Below are positions 1 to 6,801 of a stretch of DNA of 16,542 nucleotides, piece after piece. The stretch comes from Aliivibrio_A kagoshimensis. GTDB lineage: Bacteria; Pseudomonadota; Gammaproteobacteria; Enterobacterales; Vibrionaceae. The translations under genes and the position numbers were made by a program. Where the stretch lies: contig NZ_JAKJSQ010000074.1 of the NCBI RefSeq assembly GCF_050337105.1, positions 1-16,542 on the forward strand, written 5' to 3'. A model generated the notes under the pieces. That model ran no database searches. It was not told the origin of the DNA and saw only the letters and a program-made list of their open reading frames with translations. Each line of letters starts with the position of its first letter. Within the stretch, counting starts at the first letter, position 1.

Positions 1-2
1 GT

Positions 3-413
3 TTTATTACATTAATCTTTGTTCAATCATTTTTCTTTAAATTTAGTGGTGCAAATGAAACCAGGTACATATTTGAAACGCTAGGAACTTGGTCTGGCTT
101 TGATTGGTTTTCACATTATGGCGCCTATTTAATTGGCTGTGCAGAATTAATGGCGGTGCTGTTGCTTTTAACTCGACTGTCTGGGCTTGGCGCATTGTTG
201 ACCGTCGGTATTATGTCAGGAGCGATTCTATTTCATCTCTTTACGCCGCTAGGCATTGAGATGCCTGAGTTTGATGCCGCAGGCACCGTCATTGGTGATG
301 ACGGAGGGTTACTGTTTATCATGGCTTGTCTTGTATGGGTGTCAGGATCGGTACTCTGTATTAAAGATATCAGATCTGAAGACGGAATATTGTCTAGAAT
401 TGCTAATAGATAA
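3..413 (+). CDS. DoxX-like small membrane protein, 5'-truncated by the window edge
   Basis: The frame is open from the window edge to the TAA at 411-413 (136 codons seen), so the gene begins upstream of this window. An internal ATG at position 150 is not the true start, because good protein continues in front of it. The visible start reads as a membrane segment followed by FFFKFSGANET and YIFETLG, the pattern of the DoxX-like family, whose members are about 130-150 aa with four membrane helices. Further hydrophobic segments follow: the stretch ending AVLLLLTRLSG, then GALLTVGIMSGAILFHLF, and a last one after GDDGGLLF. Family knowledge: small integral membrane proteins, often of unknown function, sometimes linked to redox or stress. 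The next gene starts 24 bp downstream on the same strand, so the two may share a transcript. Family call is good; the specific function is unknown. Confidence 0.8.
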   Translation, partial: FITLIFVQSFFFKFSGANETRYIFETLGTWSGFDWFSHYGAYLIGCAELMAVLLLLTRLSGLGALLTVGIMSGAILFHLFTPLGIEMPEFDAAGTVIGDDGGLLFIMACLVWVSGSVLCIKDIRSEDGILSRIANR

Positions 414-437
414 ACTGAAGAGTTAAGGTGATGGTAT

Positions 438-2189
438 ATGAACAGCCCATTTAGATTATCGCGTCAAACACCGTTAGGTATTGGTGAGTCTGTTGCAGAA
501 TGGATTACGGGGCTCTCCAAGCTTGACCAGTTATATCAACAACGGCCAGCTGGGCTTAATACACAAGAGTTTATCCGCTATACACTTAATGTATTAGGCA
601 TTGACTACAAAATAGAAGGTGGCAGTCTCGCTCACATACCGGCCACAGGTGCAGTGGTCGTTGTCGCTAATCATCCGCTTGGTGGCGTCGAAGGTGTTAT
701 TCTGGCTGAAGTACTGATGCAGGTAAGAAGCGATGTCAAAGTGTTAGCAAACCATCACCTTAAACGTGTGAATGAATTGGATAAGCTGTTTATTGGCGTC
801 GATGTATTTGAAGGTAAAAAAGCAGTCGCACACAATATCAAAGCGATGAAAGAGGCTCATCAACATCTAGCAGAGAGTGGATTATTATTAGTGTTCCCTG
901 CAGGTGAAGTCTCCACGTATGACAATAAACAGTTAAAAGATAAAAAATGGAGTCACTCTGTTGCAAAGTTTATTGCTAAAAGTGGTGCGCTGACCGTTCC
1001 AATCTTTGTTGGTGGACATAACAGCGATGCTTTTTATTTGGCAGGCAGGGTTCATCCAATACTACGAAGCCTAATGCTAGGACGAGAGCTGTTAAATAAA
1101 AATGAACAACAAGTAGAAATCTCTATTGGAGAACCAATTAATTACAACGAATTAAAACGCTTGGCCAGTGATAGAGAGGTGGTTAACTATCTACGACTTA
1201 ATACCTACTTAATGGCGTATAAACCCAGTGATGTTGAAGGGCATAAAAACAACGAATCGCAAGATCATTATCAAACAATCATCAAGGCAATTGACCCTGA
1301 ATTACTTGTAAAAGAAATCGAAACCCTCACGAGAGATAAATTAGTAACACAAGCTGAATTCTCTGTTTACTGTACTCAATCTAAAAATATTCCGCTATTA
1401 CTGCAAGAGATAGGGCGTATCAGAGAAGTGACCTTCCGTGAGGTAGGAGAAGGGACAGGCTTAGCTTGTGATATTGACCGCTATGACGACTACTATTATC
1501 AGCTGTTCATTTGGAATCATGAGCAGCAAGAACTGGTTGGAGCCTATCGAATTGGACTGGTTGATCAACTGATAGAGCATAAAGGTCTGGAAGGTCTCTA
1601 TTCGCGGAGCTTGTTTAATTATGATCAATCTTTTATTGATCAGCTAGAGTACTCCATGGAGCTAGGGCGTTCAGTCATAGCAAAAAAATATCAAGGCAGT
1701 TTAACCTCCTTATTACTTTTGTGGAAAGGGATCTCTGCGTTTGTGGTCAAACACCCCAAATACACGCATTTGTTTGGGCCTGTGAGTATTAGCAGCGAAT
1801 ACAGCTTATTGGCAAGACAATTATTAGCTTCAACATTAACGGTCTCACACTATGATGAAAATAAAGCGGCGTTGGTCTCACCTAGACAGCCTTTAAAAAC
1901 TGAGAAAGGAACATTTTGGAAGTCTGATATGCTTTCCGCATTGGCAGAAGTTCAGCTGTTATCGAAAGTGTTAGCAAGAATGGGAGAGGGGAAAGGGGTT
2001 CCGGTATTGCTAAGACAGTATCTTGGTTTGAATGGTAAGTTGGTCTGCTTTAATGTAGACCCTGCATTTAACGATGCACTTGATGGGTTAATCGTAGTCA
2101 ATTTAACCAATGTGCCGCAAAACACATTACGTCGATATATGGGCAAAGACCAGGCTATGCACTATCTCGACTTTCATCAAACTAAGTAA
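438..2189 (+). CDS. olsF: OlsF-like bifunctional acyltransferase (PlsC-type O-acyltransferase + GNAT-type N-acyltransferase), probable ornithine lipid synthesis
   Basis: 583 aa. The N-terminal half is a PlsC/LPLAT-type acyltransferase: NHPLGGVEG (residues 78-86) holds the catalytic His79, and FPAGEVST (153-160) corresponds to the acyl-acceptor FPEGT-type block. The C-terminal half, from about residue 310 to 470, resembles the OlsB/hemolysin-type GNAT fold: EVTFREVGEGTG, LVGAYRIG, SMELGRSV, then LFGPVSIS. This domain order is that of OlsF, in which the C-terminal part makes lyso-ornithine lipid from ornithine and a 3-hydroxyacyl-ACP and the N-terminal part adds the second acyl chain, at the cytoplasmic membrane. 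AAGGTG lies 7 nt before the ATG, a good ribosome binding site. Odd point: the acidic residue after His79 is Glu85 where Asp is usual. OlsF in related bacteria is induced by phosphate limitation, but no convincing Pho box is seen just upstream. The alternative is a generic hemolysin-like acyltransferase with another amine acceptor. Confidence 0.8.
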   Translation: MNSPFRLSRQTPLGIGESVAEWITGLSKLDQLYQQRPAGLNTQEFIRYTLNVLGIDYKIEGGSLAHIPATGAVVVVANHPLGGVEGVILAEVLMQVRSDVKVLANHHLKRVNELDKLFIGVDVFEGKKAVAHNIKAMKEAHQHLAESGLLLVFPAGEVSTYDNKQLKDKKWSHSVAKFIAKSGALTVPIFVGGHNSDAFYLAGRVHPILRSLMLGRELLNKNEQQVEISIGEPINYNELKRLASDREVVNYLRLNTYLMAYKPSDVEGHKNNESQDHYQTIIKAIDPELLVKEIETLTRDKLVTQAEFSVYCTQSKNIPLLLQEIGRIREVTFREVGEGTGLACDIDRYDDYYYQLFIWNHEQQELVGAYRIGLVDQLIEHKGLEGLYSRSLFNYDQSFIDQLEYSMELGRSVIAKKYQGSLTSLLLLWKGISAFVVKHPKYTHLFGPVSISSEYSLLARQLLASTLTVSHYDENKAALVSPRQPLKTEKGTFWKSDMLSALAEVQLLSKVLARMGEGKGVPVLLRQYLGLNGKLVCFNVDPAFNDALDGLIVVNLTNVPQNTLRRYMGKDQAMHYLDFHQTK

Positions 2190-2217
2190 TAAAAAAGCCA
2201 GTACATCTGTACTGGCT
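2190..2217 (-). terminator. Rho-independent terminator of the proline iminopeptidase gene
   Basis: AGCCAGTACA (2196-2205) and TGTACTGGCT (2208-2217) are perfect 10-bp inverted arms. Read on the minus strand the hairpin is followed at once by six T and then ATT, so it ends transcription arriving from the minus-strand gene whose stop is at 2225. Read on the plus strand it lies just after the olsF stop (2189) with an A tract in front but no T tract behind, so it would stop plus-strand transcripts only weakly. Confidence 0.85.
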
Positions 2218-2224
2218 AATAACG

Positions 2225-3514
2225 TTATTGTTGTCGCTGTTTAATGGTTTCGGTTATCGACAGTAAAGTATTGAAAATTGTCTCACCATCCATTCTTAAA
2301 CCATTATGTTCATACTGATTAGTTTTCCAGGCTTTCGAATGAGGGATCTTTACCAAGGTTTCGCAGCTATAAGCAAACTCAACAAACATATCTTCTACGT
2401 AGGCTGCAGCAGCCACCGGAACGCGGTTTTTACTCAACACACCATCATTGTAAAGTACAGGCCAGTCAGATTTAGTCGCTAAAATTTCAGCCGCCGCCTT
2501 AAGTGGCTTAAGTGTCTCTAATTGGTCTAGCATCCATGGGTAAACCATCTCACCAGTAAACAACAGAGGTTGACCTTTTTGATAATTAAATTGAGGGAAT
2601 TGCTCTCTTACTCGGTGTGCTGACCAATTAGAGGCATCCTGCTGACAGTAGATGGACTCGTGCAAAATACAATAGAGTGGGTTGGTTAAATAGGCTTGTT
2701 CTGTCATCACATAGTGTAAAAATAGAGACCGTATTTGCTCATTACCATCAACCGTTTCTAGTGCTTGTTCAATCTGGAAGTAGAGGTCTTCTGCTCCACC
2801 TTCAACGCCAAATGCGATACCCATTTGTTGGAACTGCTCAACGGTAAACAGCTGGCCATTCGGCAAGTGAGTGTTACCTTGTGAGAGTACATCAGCGATT
2901 CGATCACAAAGTGACTGTGCTTGCGGGAATTGATCAAAGAAGTGTGCATTTTTATCTTGAGTGCGCAGGTAAGTCGCTTGATAGACTTCATCGGCAGGAC
3001 GAGTGGTTGATGGCAGCCCACCGGTAATAAAGCAACGCTCTAAGCTATCAGGAAACATAGATAGGTAGGTAAGTGTACAGAAACCACCAAAGCTCTGTCC
3101 AATCGTAGACCAACGGGTAATGTTAAGTTTACTTCTAATCGCATCCGCATCTCTTACAATATTGTCCGCTCTGAAATGGCTGATATATTCGGCTTGCTCT
3201 TCAGGAGATAGATGCTGTAAAGATTGCGCACTGATAGGAGAACTTAAACCGGTGCCTCGTTGATCAAGAAGCAATACACGATAGTGCTGAAGAGCGACTT
3301 TCAACCACCCACTCTGTGCAGTTGGACGTGGAGAAGCGAAACCTGGACCACCTTGGAAATAGATTAAATAGGGCAAATCTTGTGAAATAGACGTGGTAGC
3401 AACCAATTCACGAGCAAAAACATCGATCTTCGTGTCGTTGTTAGAGTAGTCTAAAGGTAGTGAGAACTGATGTGACGTATAGGTAATGCCATCCAAAAAA
3501 ATGCGAGAATTCAT
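2225..3514 (-). CDS. pip: Proline iminopeptidase / alpha-beta hydrolase, peptidase family S33 (large, Aeromonas-type)
   Basis: 429 aa, cytoplasmic (no signal peptide). It removes N-terminal proline, and possibly other residues, from small peptides. The oxyanion-hole motif GGPG is at 55-58, DQRGTG at 84-89, and the nucleophile elbow GQSFGG at 139-144 with Ser141. The probable remaining triad members are Asp375 in the VEDMFV block and His403 in EHNGLRMDG. The length and the FRADNIVRDAD segment fit the larger subgroup of proline iminopeptidases known from Aeromonas, Hafnia and Vibrio (about 425 aa) rather than the roughly 310-aa form. The ATG at 3512-3514 has only a weak GGA upstream. The gene follows the receiver/TPR gene by 116 bp on the same strand. 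That gap has a TATGAT -10-like box on the minus strand without a good -35, so separate transcription is possible but unproven. A clear terminator follows the gene. Confidence 0.87.
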   Translation of the reverse strand: MNSRIFLDGITYTSHQFSLPLDYSNNDTKIDVFARELVATTSISQDLPYLIYFQGGPGFASPRPTAQSGWLKVALQHYRVLLLDQRGTGLSSPISAQSLQHLSPEEQAEYISHFRADNIVRDADAIRSKLNITRWSTIGQSFGGFCTLTYLSMFPDSLERCFITGGLPSTTRPADEVYQATYLRTQDKNAHFFDQFPQAQSLCDRIADVLSQGNTHLPNGQLFTVEQFQQMGIAFGVEGGAEDLYFQIEQALETVDGNEQIRSLFLHYVMTEQAYLTNPLYCILHESIYCQQDASNWSAHRVREQFPQFNYQKGQPLLFTGEMVYPWMLDQLETLKPLKAAAEILATKSDWPVLYNDGVLSKNRVPVAAAAYVEDMFVEFAYSCETLVKIPHSKAWKTNQYEHNGLRMDGETIFNTLLSITETIKQRQQ

Positions 3515-3630
3515 ATCAGGTATCCATCATTGAACGAAAGGGAAATAGGCGCTCACTCTATCATAATGGAGAAAATTTCAGTTCTGTTTTACTCGCCAGC
3601 TTGACCATTTGTGACAAAGATCTTTATCTG

Positions 3631-5346
3631 TTAGTAAATATAAGGTCGTTGTTGCAATGATTGCTCTGGACGCTTGTTTGATTTTAATAATCGATAATAT
3701 TTTCTAATCCGATTGTGGTGCGCTTGCTTACATTTATCAACGATTTGTAATCGCCAGTGGTCTAGTTTTGCAGGTAGTGGCATTGAGTGGAGATTTTTAG
3801 CACAGTTATCTAAACGATTATCATTGTAACTATGACAGTTGAGTAAGCATTGAATTAATCCTAAGTTGGCTTCAGACGAGTGCGGGAATTTCTCTAAAGT
3901 ATCACTGTAGATGGCAATAGCTTTATTGGTGTCTGACTTTATCAACGAAAATGCAGTATCCAGCTTCATGTCCATTCGGTTTACTTTAAACACTAAATCA
4001 CTATTAATCCGCAGTTCATCCATGCGAGAACGAGATTGCTGATCAAAACAGTCACGTAATTTTAAGGTTTGATAAATTTGAGTCATTAACTCAGTCTCGC
4101 CAAATTTAAATAATAATCCAAGCAGTTCAATTAATATGAGTGAAGGGAGCGAATGCAGATGATTGTAGTAAGTAGACAGTGAAAATAGAAGACGACGCTT
4201 ACTTTTACGTTGCTGCCCATCTAGCAGTAATAACTGAGCCAGTGTTATTGAGTAATAGAGTGTTAAAAAAGGGCGCTGTGTATTAAGTAATCTTGACTGG
4301 GCATGTTTAAAAATATGTTTGATAGATTGTTTATATTGACGTTTGTGAAAGGGAGTATCCACTGATTGGTATGCATTACGGAAATATTCACAATATAACG
4401 ACAGCTGAGAGACCCATTTTACGTCAATAATCGAGAGGTGATTTGCCAATAACACCCCTGCATCATGAAGGTCTTGTGGGCGGTTAATGAACGAAGCTAA
4501 CCGAGCGACTCTAATTGCACGATGGTTTATCGATGGGGTTAAGTTGAGTGCACGTTTTGCAATGGTTATTGCATCCCAATACTGTTTATTCATTTCTAGA
4601 CAATGCGCATAGAGATCGAGTGCTTCAATAGAGAGGGGGGCGTTCGATATTAGCGACTCTAGTGTAAAGATTGCGGAGGTTAAGTTACCACGTTTAAGAA
4701 AGATTTTTGCTTCATAGAAGCTTAATTGATGGTTACTTTTGTTAGTTTGAATTCGGTTGATGGTTGAGGCCGCAATCTCTAATTCATCATTATCAATTAA
4801 AAAATCAAACAGTAGCTTATCCAACTTACTGCTATGGCCATGCATCTGAATTTCATTAAGGTAGAGTTCAACCGCATCAGAAGTATGCATGGTATTGAGT
4901 GTGGTGCGAAGGTAGTCCTGACGAATGACTTCAGTGTATATGTTAGTGAGTTTCTGTCGTAATACTGCCACATTGGTCGGTGTGTTGAGAAGGTTGGTTT
5001 GATCGTTAGAGATGCAGGTTAATACATACTCTGTGGAAGAGGAGTCTGATAGTAACAGTACATGGCATTGCGAATTAATAAGCTGCTTGTTAAGCAGTAA
5101 GTTGGTCAATTCAGACCCATTAATAGTGTGCGCTAATTCGTAGTTGATCAATATAAAATGGTATGAGTTTGCCACACACTTTTTTATCGCACTTTCATAT
5201 CCATTAGCAATATCAATGTTAACGATGCCTATTGACGATAATTGAGATCGTAAAAAATTTGCTTTGCCACGATTATCATCAACCAGCAGACATTTTAATT
5301 GTTGCCACTTAGGCTCGAAAATCATTTTCGATGTTGTCGTTTGCAT
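3631..5346 (-). CDS. Degenerate response-regulator receiver domain fused to TPR-like repeats (VieB-like auxiliary protein)
   Basis: 571 aa, no membrane segments. Residues 17-135 read as a CheY-like receiver: the acidic pair Asp23-Asp24 in LLVDDN is present and Ser100 takes the place of the switch Thr/Ser in VLLLSDS. The phosphoacceptor position in FILINYELA is Asn68 (codon AAC on the minus strand), and the usual conserved Lys before Pro is Thr122 (NTPTN). It is therefore probably not phosphorylated in the normal way. The rest is helical, with TPR-like units around 206-285 (FYEAKIFLKRGNLTSAIFTL and similar) and around 478-506 (AIAIYSDTLEKFPHSSEANL). There is no DNA-binding or output enzyme domain. 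The architecture matches VieB of Vibrio cholerae, which damps the VieSA two-component system, but no sensor kinase or partner regulator lies beside it here. AGGA abuts the ATG, so the ribosome binding site is poor; Met8 is an alternative start. Confidence is good for architecture, low for the partner. Confidence 0.75.
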   Translation of the reverse strand: MQTTTSKMIFEPKWQQLKCLLVDDNRGKANFLRSQLSSIGIVNIDIANGYESAIKKCVANSYHFILINYELAHTINGSELTNLLLNKQLINSQCHVLLLSDSSSTEYVLTCISNDQTNLLNTPTNVAVLRQKLTNIYTEVIRQDYLRTTLNTMHTSDAVELYLNEIQMHGHSSKLDKLLFDFLIDNDELEIAASTINRIQTNKSNHQLSFYEAKIFLKRGNLTSAIFTLESLISNAPLSIEALDLYAHCLEMNKQYWDAITIAKRALNLTPSINHRAIRVARLASFINRPQDLHDAGVLLANHLSIIDVKWVSQLSLYCEYFRNAYQSVDTPFHKRQYKQSIKHIFKHAQSRLLNTQRPFLTLYYSITLAQLLLLDGQQRKSKRRLLFSLSTYYNHLHSLPSLILIELLGLLFKFGETELMTQIYQTLKLRDCFDQQSRSRMDELRINSDLVFKVNRMDMKLDTAFSLIKSDTNKAIAIYSDTLEKFPHSSEANLGLIQCLLNCHSYNDNRLDNCAKNLHSMPLPAKLDHWRLQIVDKCKQAHHNRIRKYYRLLKSNKRPEQSLQQRPYIY

Positions 5347-5399
5347 TCCTAGCTCAACCTATAGAGATATCATTTTAAAAATAGTGTAGACGTGCACAA

Positions 5400-5421
5400 A
5401 TAAAGGGTGTTCATAAAGGGT
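5400..5421. repeat. Two direct copies of ATAAAGGGT in the leader of the receiver/TPR gene
   Basis: ATAAAGGGT occurs at 5400-5408 and again at 5413-5421, a period of 13 bp, between the predicted transcription start and the start codon of the minus-strand gene. It could be a regulator binding site or chance in AT-rich DNA; nothing else supports a function. Confidence 0.3.
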
Positions 5422-5441
5422 TAAAATCGTGTGAGAATTGC

Positions 5442-5471
5442 CTTATATTTTAAAATATGAATCAAGATCAA
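5442..5471 (-). promoter_or_regulatory. Candidate sigma-70 promoter of the receiver/TPR gene
   Basis: On the minus strand TTGATC (plus positions 5466-5471) and TATAAG (5442-5447) are separated by 18 bp, matching 4/6 and 5/6 of the -35 and -10 consensus. Transcription would start near 5435 and leave an untranslated leader of about 90 nt before the ATG at 5346. The -10 box overlaps the palindrome at 5445-5458. Confidence 0.45.
5445..5458. promoter_or_regulatory. 14-bp perfect palindrome overlapping a promoter, possible operator
   Basis: ATATTTTAAAATAT at 5445-5458 is its own reverse complement, lies in the divergent region between the receiver/TPR gene and sbcD, and overlaps the candidate -10 box of the former. 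The position would suit a repressor site, but an A/T-only palindrome is also easy to obtain by chance. Confidence 0.3.
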
Positions 5472-5507
5472 TATCATTTCTCAATTTAGAAACAGTTATC
5501 AAAGATA

Positions 5508-5536
5508 CTGCAACGTCTTCTGTTGGTTGATATAAT
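5508..5536 (+). promoter_or_regulatory. Candidate sigma-70 promoter of the sbcD-sbcC-CDF operon
   Basis: A consensus -10 TATAAT is at 5531-5536. A weak -35 CTGCAA (3/6) is at 5508-5513 with a 17-bp spacer. The start would be near 5543, giving a leader of only about 23 nt before the sbcD ATG at 5566. Confidence 0.6.
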
Positions 5537-5565
5537 CGACTTTCTTATCCTTTTTTGGCTTTATC

Positions 5566-6801
5566 ATGCGGATTTTACACACTTCAGATTGGCACCTTGG
5601 TCAGTTCTTTATTACCAAAAGCCGTGCAGCGGAACATCAAGCCTTTATTCAATGGCTGCTCACTCAAATTACGGAAAATAACGTTGATGCGGTGATCATT
5701 GCTGGAGATCTATTTGATACTGGTTCGCCTCCCAGCTACGCTCGAGAAATCTACAATCAGTTTGTCGTTGAGATGAATCGTTTGGGCTGCCAATTAATTT
5801 TGTTGGGCGGCAATCATGACTCAGTATCAACGTTGGATGAATCTAAACAGTTATTGGCCTATTTAAATACCGTCGTAATTTCAAAAGTTCAAGATGAACT
5901 GAGTGATCAGATTGTGGTACTAAACAATCACAAAGATCAACCCGCTGCAGTCGTGAGTGCAATTCCGTTTATTAGACCAAGAGATGTCATCATAAGCCGT
6001 TCAGGGGATTCGGCTATGGATAAGAAAATGGCACTTTCAGAGGCCATCGCCAACCATTATCAACAACTGCATCTGTTGGCCCAACAAAAAGCGGACGACA
6101 TAGAGAAACAACACGGATATAAGGTACCGATTATTGCCACTGGTCATTTAACCGCGATGGGTGTCACCAGTTCAGAATCCGTTCGTGACATCTACATTGG
6201 CACTTTAGAAGCTCTTCCCGCATCCGCCTTTCCTCCAGCGGATTATATTGCTCTTGGCCATATTCACAGGCCACAACTCGTTGCCGGTAGCGAATATATC
6301 CGTTATTGCGGTTCACCCATACCGCTTAGCTTTGATGAATTAAGCAGTCAAAAACAGGTCCTGATGGTTGAGTTTACACAAGACAAATTAACCAAGATTA
6401 CATCGGTTGAAGTGCCAATGTTTCAGCCAATGCAATTCATAAAAGGAGATTTATCCTCGATTAAAGCAGCGATAGATCATCAAGATTGGAGTGAAAATGA
6501 ACTCCCAACCTGGCTCTGTATTGAAGTGGAAACTCAGGATTACCTGCATGATTTGCAACAGAGAGTACAATCTCTTTGTGAAGGGTTACCTGTTGAAATA
6601 TTGCAATTAAAACGTGCTCGAAACAGTAAAAATAATCCAATACACCGAGATGACCGTGAAGTGTTAGAAGAGTTGCAGCCAAAAGATGTGTTTGAACGTC
6701 GATTATCAACCGAGTGTTTTGACACTGACGAAGAAAAACAACGACTACAACGTATCACACAGACATTTAGCCACATTGTCGAAGAGATTAAACAACAATG
6801 A
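5566..6801 (+). CDS. sbcD: SbcCD nuclease subunit D (Mre11-type phosphoesterase)
   Basis: 411 aa, close to the usual 400 or so. SbcD is the metal-dependent nuclease of the SbcCD complex, which cleaves DNA hairpins and trims blocked or broken double-strand ends in the cytoplasm. All metal-binding blocks are visible: SDWHLG (Asp8, His10), GDLFD (Asp48), GGNHDS (Asn83, His84), GHLTAMG (His194) and GHIHRP (His232, His234). The start is fixed by MRILHTSDWHLGQ, the standard beginning of the family. Oddly, no purine-rich ribosome binding site is seen in the short leader (T-rich, ending GGCTTTATC), so initiation may be weak. The stop codon overlaps the sbcC start in ATGA, indicating translational coupling. 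The C-terminal part (after about residue 285) is the less conserved capping region that contacts SbcC. Confidence 0.96.
   Translation: MRILHTSDWHLGQFFITKSRAAEHQAFIQWLLTQITENNVDAVIIAGDLFDTGSPPSYAREIYNQFVVEMNRLGCQLILLGGNHDSVSTLDESKQLLAYLNTVVISKVQDELSDQIVVLNNHKDQPAAVVSAIPFIRPRDVIISRSGDSAMDKKMALSEAIANHYQQLHLLAQQKADDIEKQHGYKVPIIATGHLTAMGVTSSESVRDIYIGTLEALPASAFPPADYIALGHIHRPQLVAGSEYIRYCGSPIPLSFDELSSQKQVLMVEFTQDKLTKITSVEVPMFQPMQFIKGDLSSIKAAIDHQDWSENELPTWLCIEVETQDYLHDLQQRVQSLCEGLPVEILQLKRARNSKNNPIHRDDREVLEELQPKDVFERRLSTECFDTDEEKQRLQRITQTFSHIVEEIKQQ

Noticed and set aside
150..413. Separate 87-aa gene starting at ATG 150
   Set aside because: The same frame is open back to position 3 and its extra residues match the DoxX-like family, so this ATG is internal to a gene cut by the window edge.
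310..437. Pho box before the olsF-like gene, expected because olsF is phosphate-regulated in relatives
   Set aside because: CTGTTTA and CTTGTCTT fragments near 329-354 do not form two CTGTCAT-like repeats at the right spacing; no convincing site.
2218..2229. AATAACGTTATT palindrome next to the terminator
   Set aside because: It overlaps the pip stop codon and has no promoter nearby; probably chance.
3609..3630. Terminator after the receiver/TPR gene around the AAAGATCTTT palindrome
   Set aside because: The stem is short and AT-rich with no T tract following on the minus strand, so it is not a credible intrinsic terminator.
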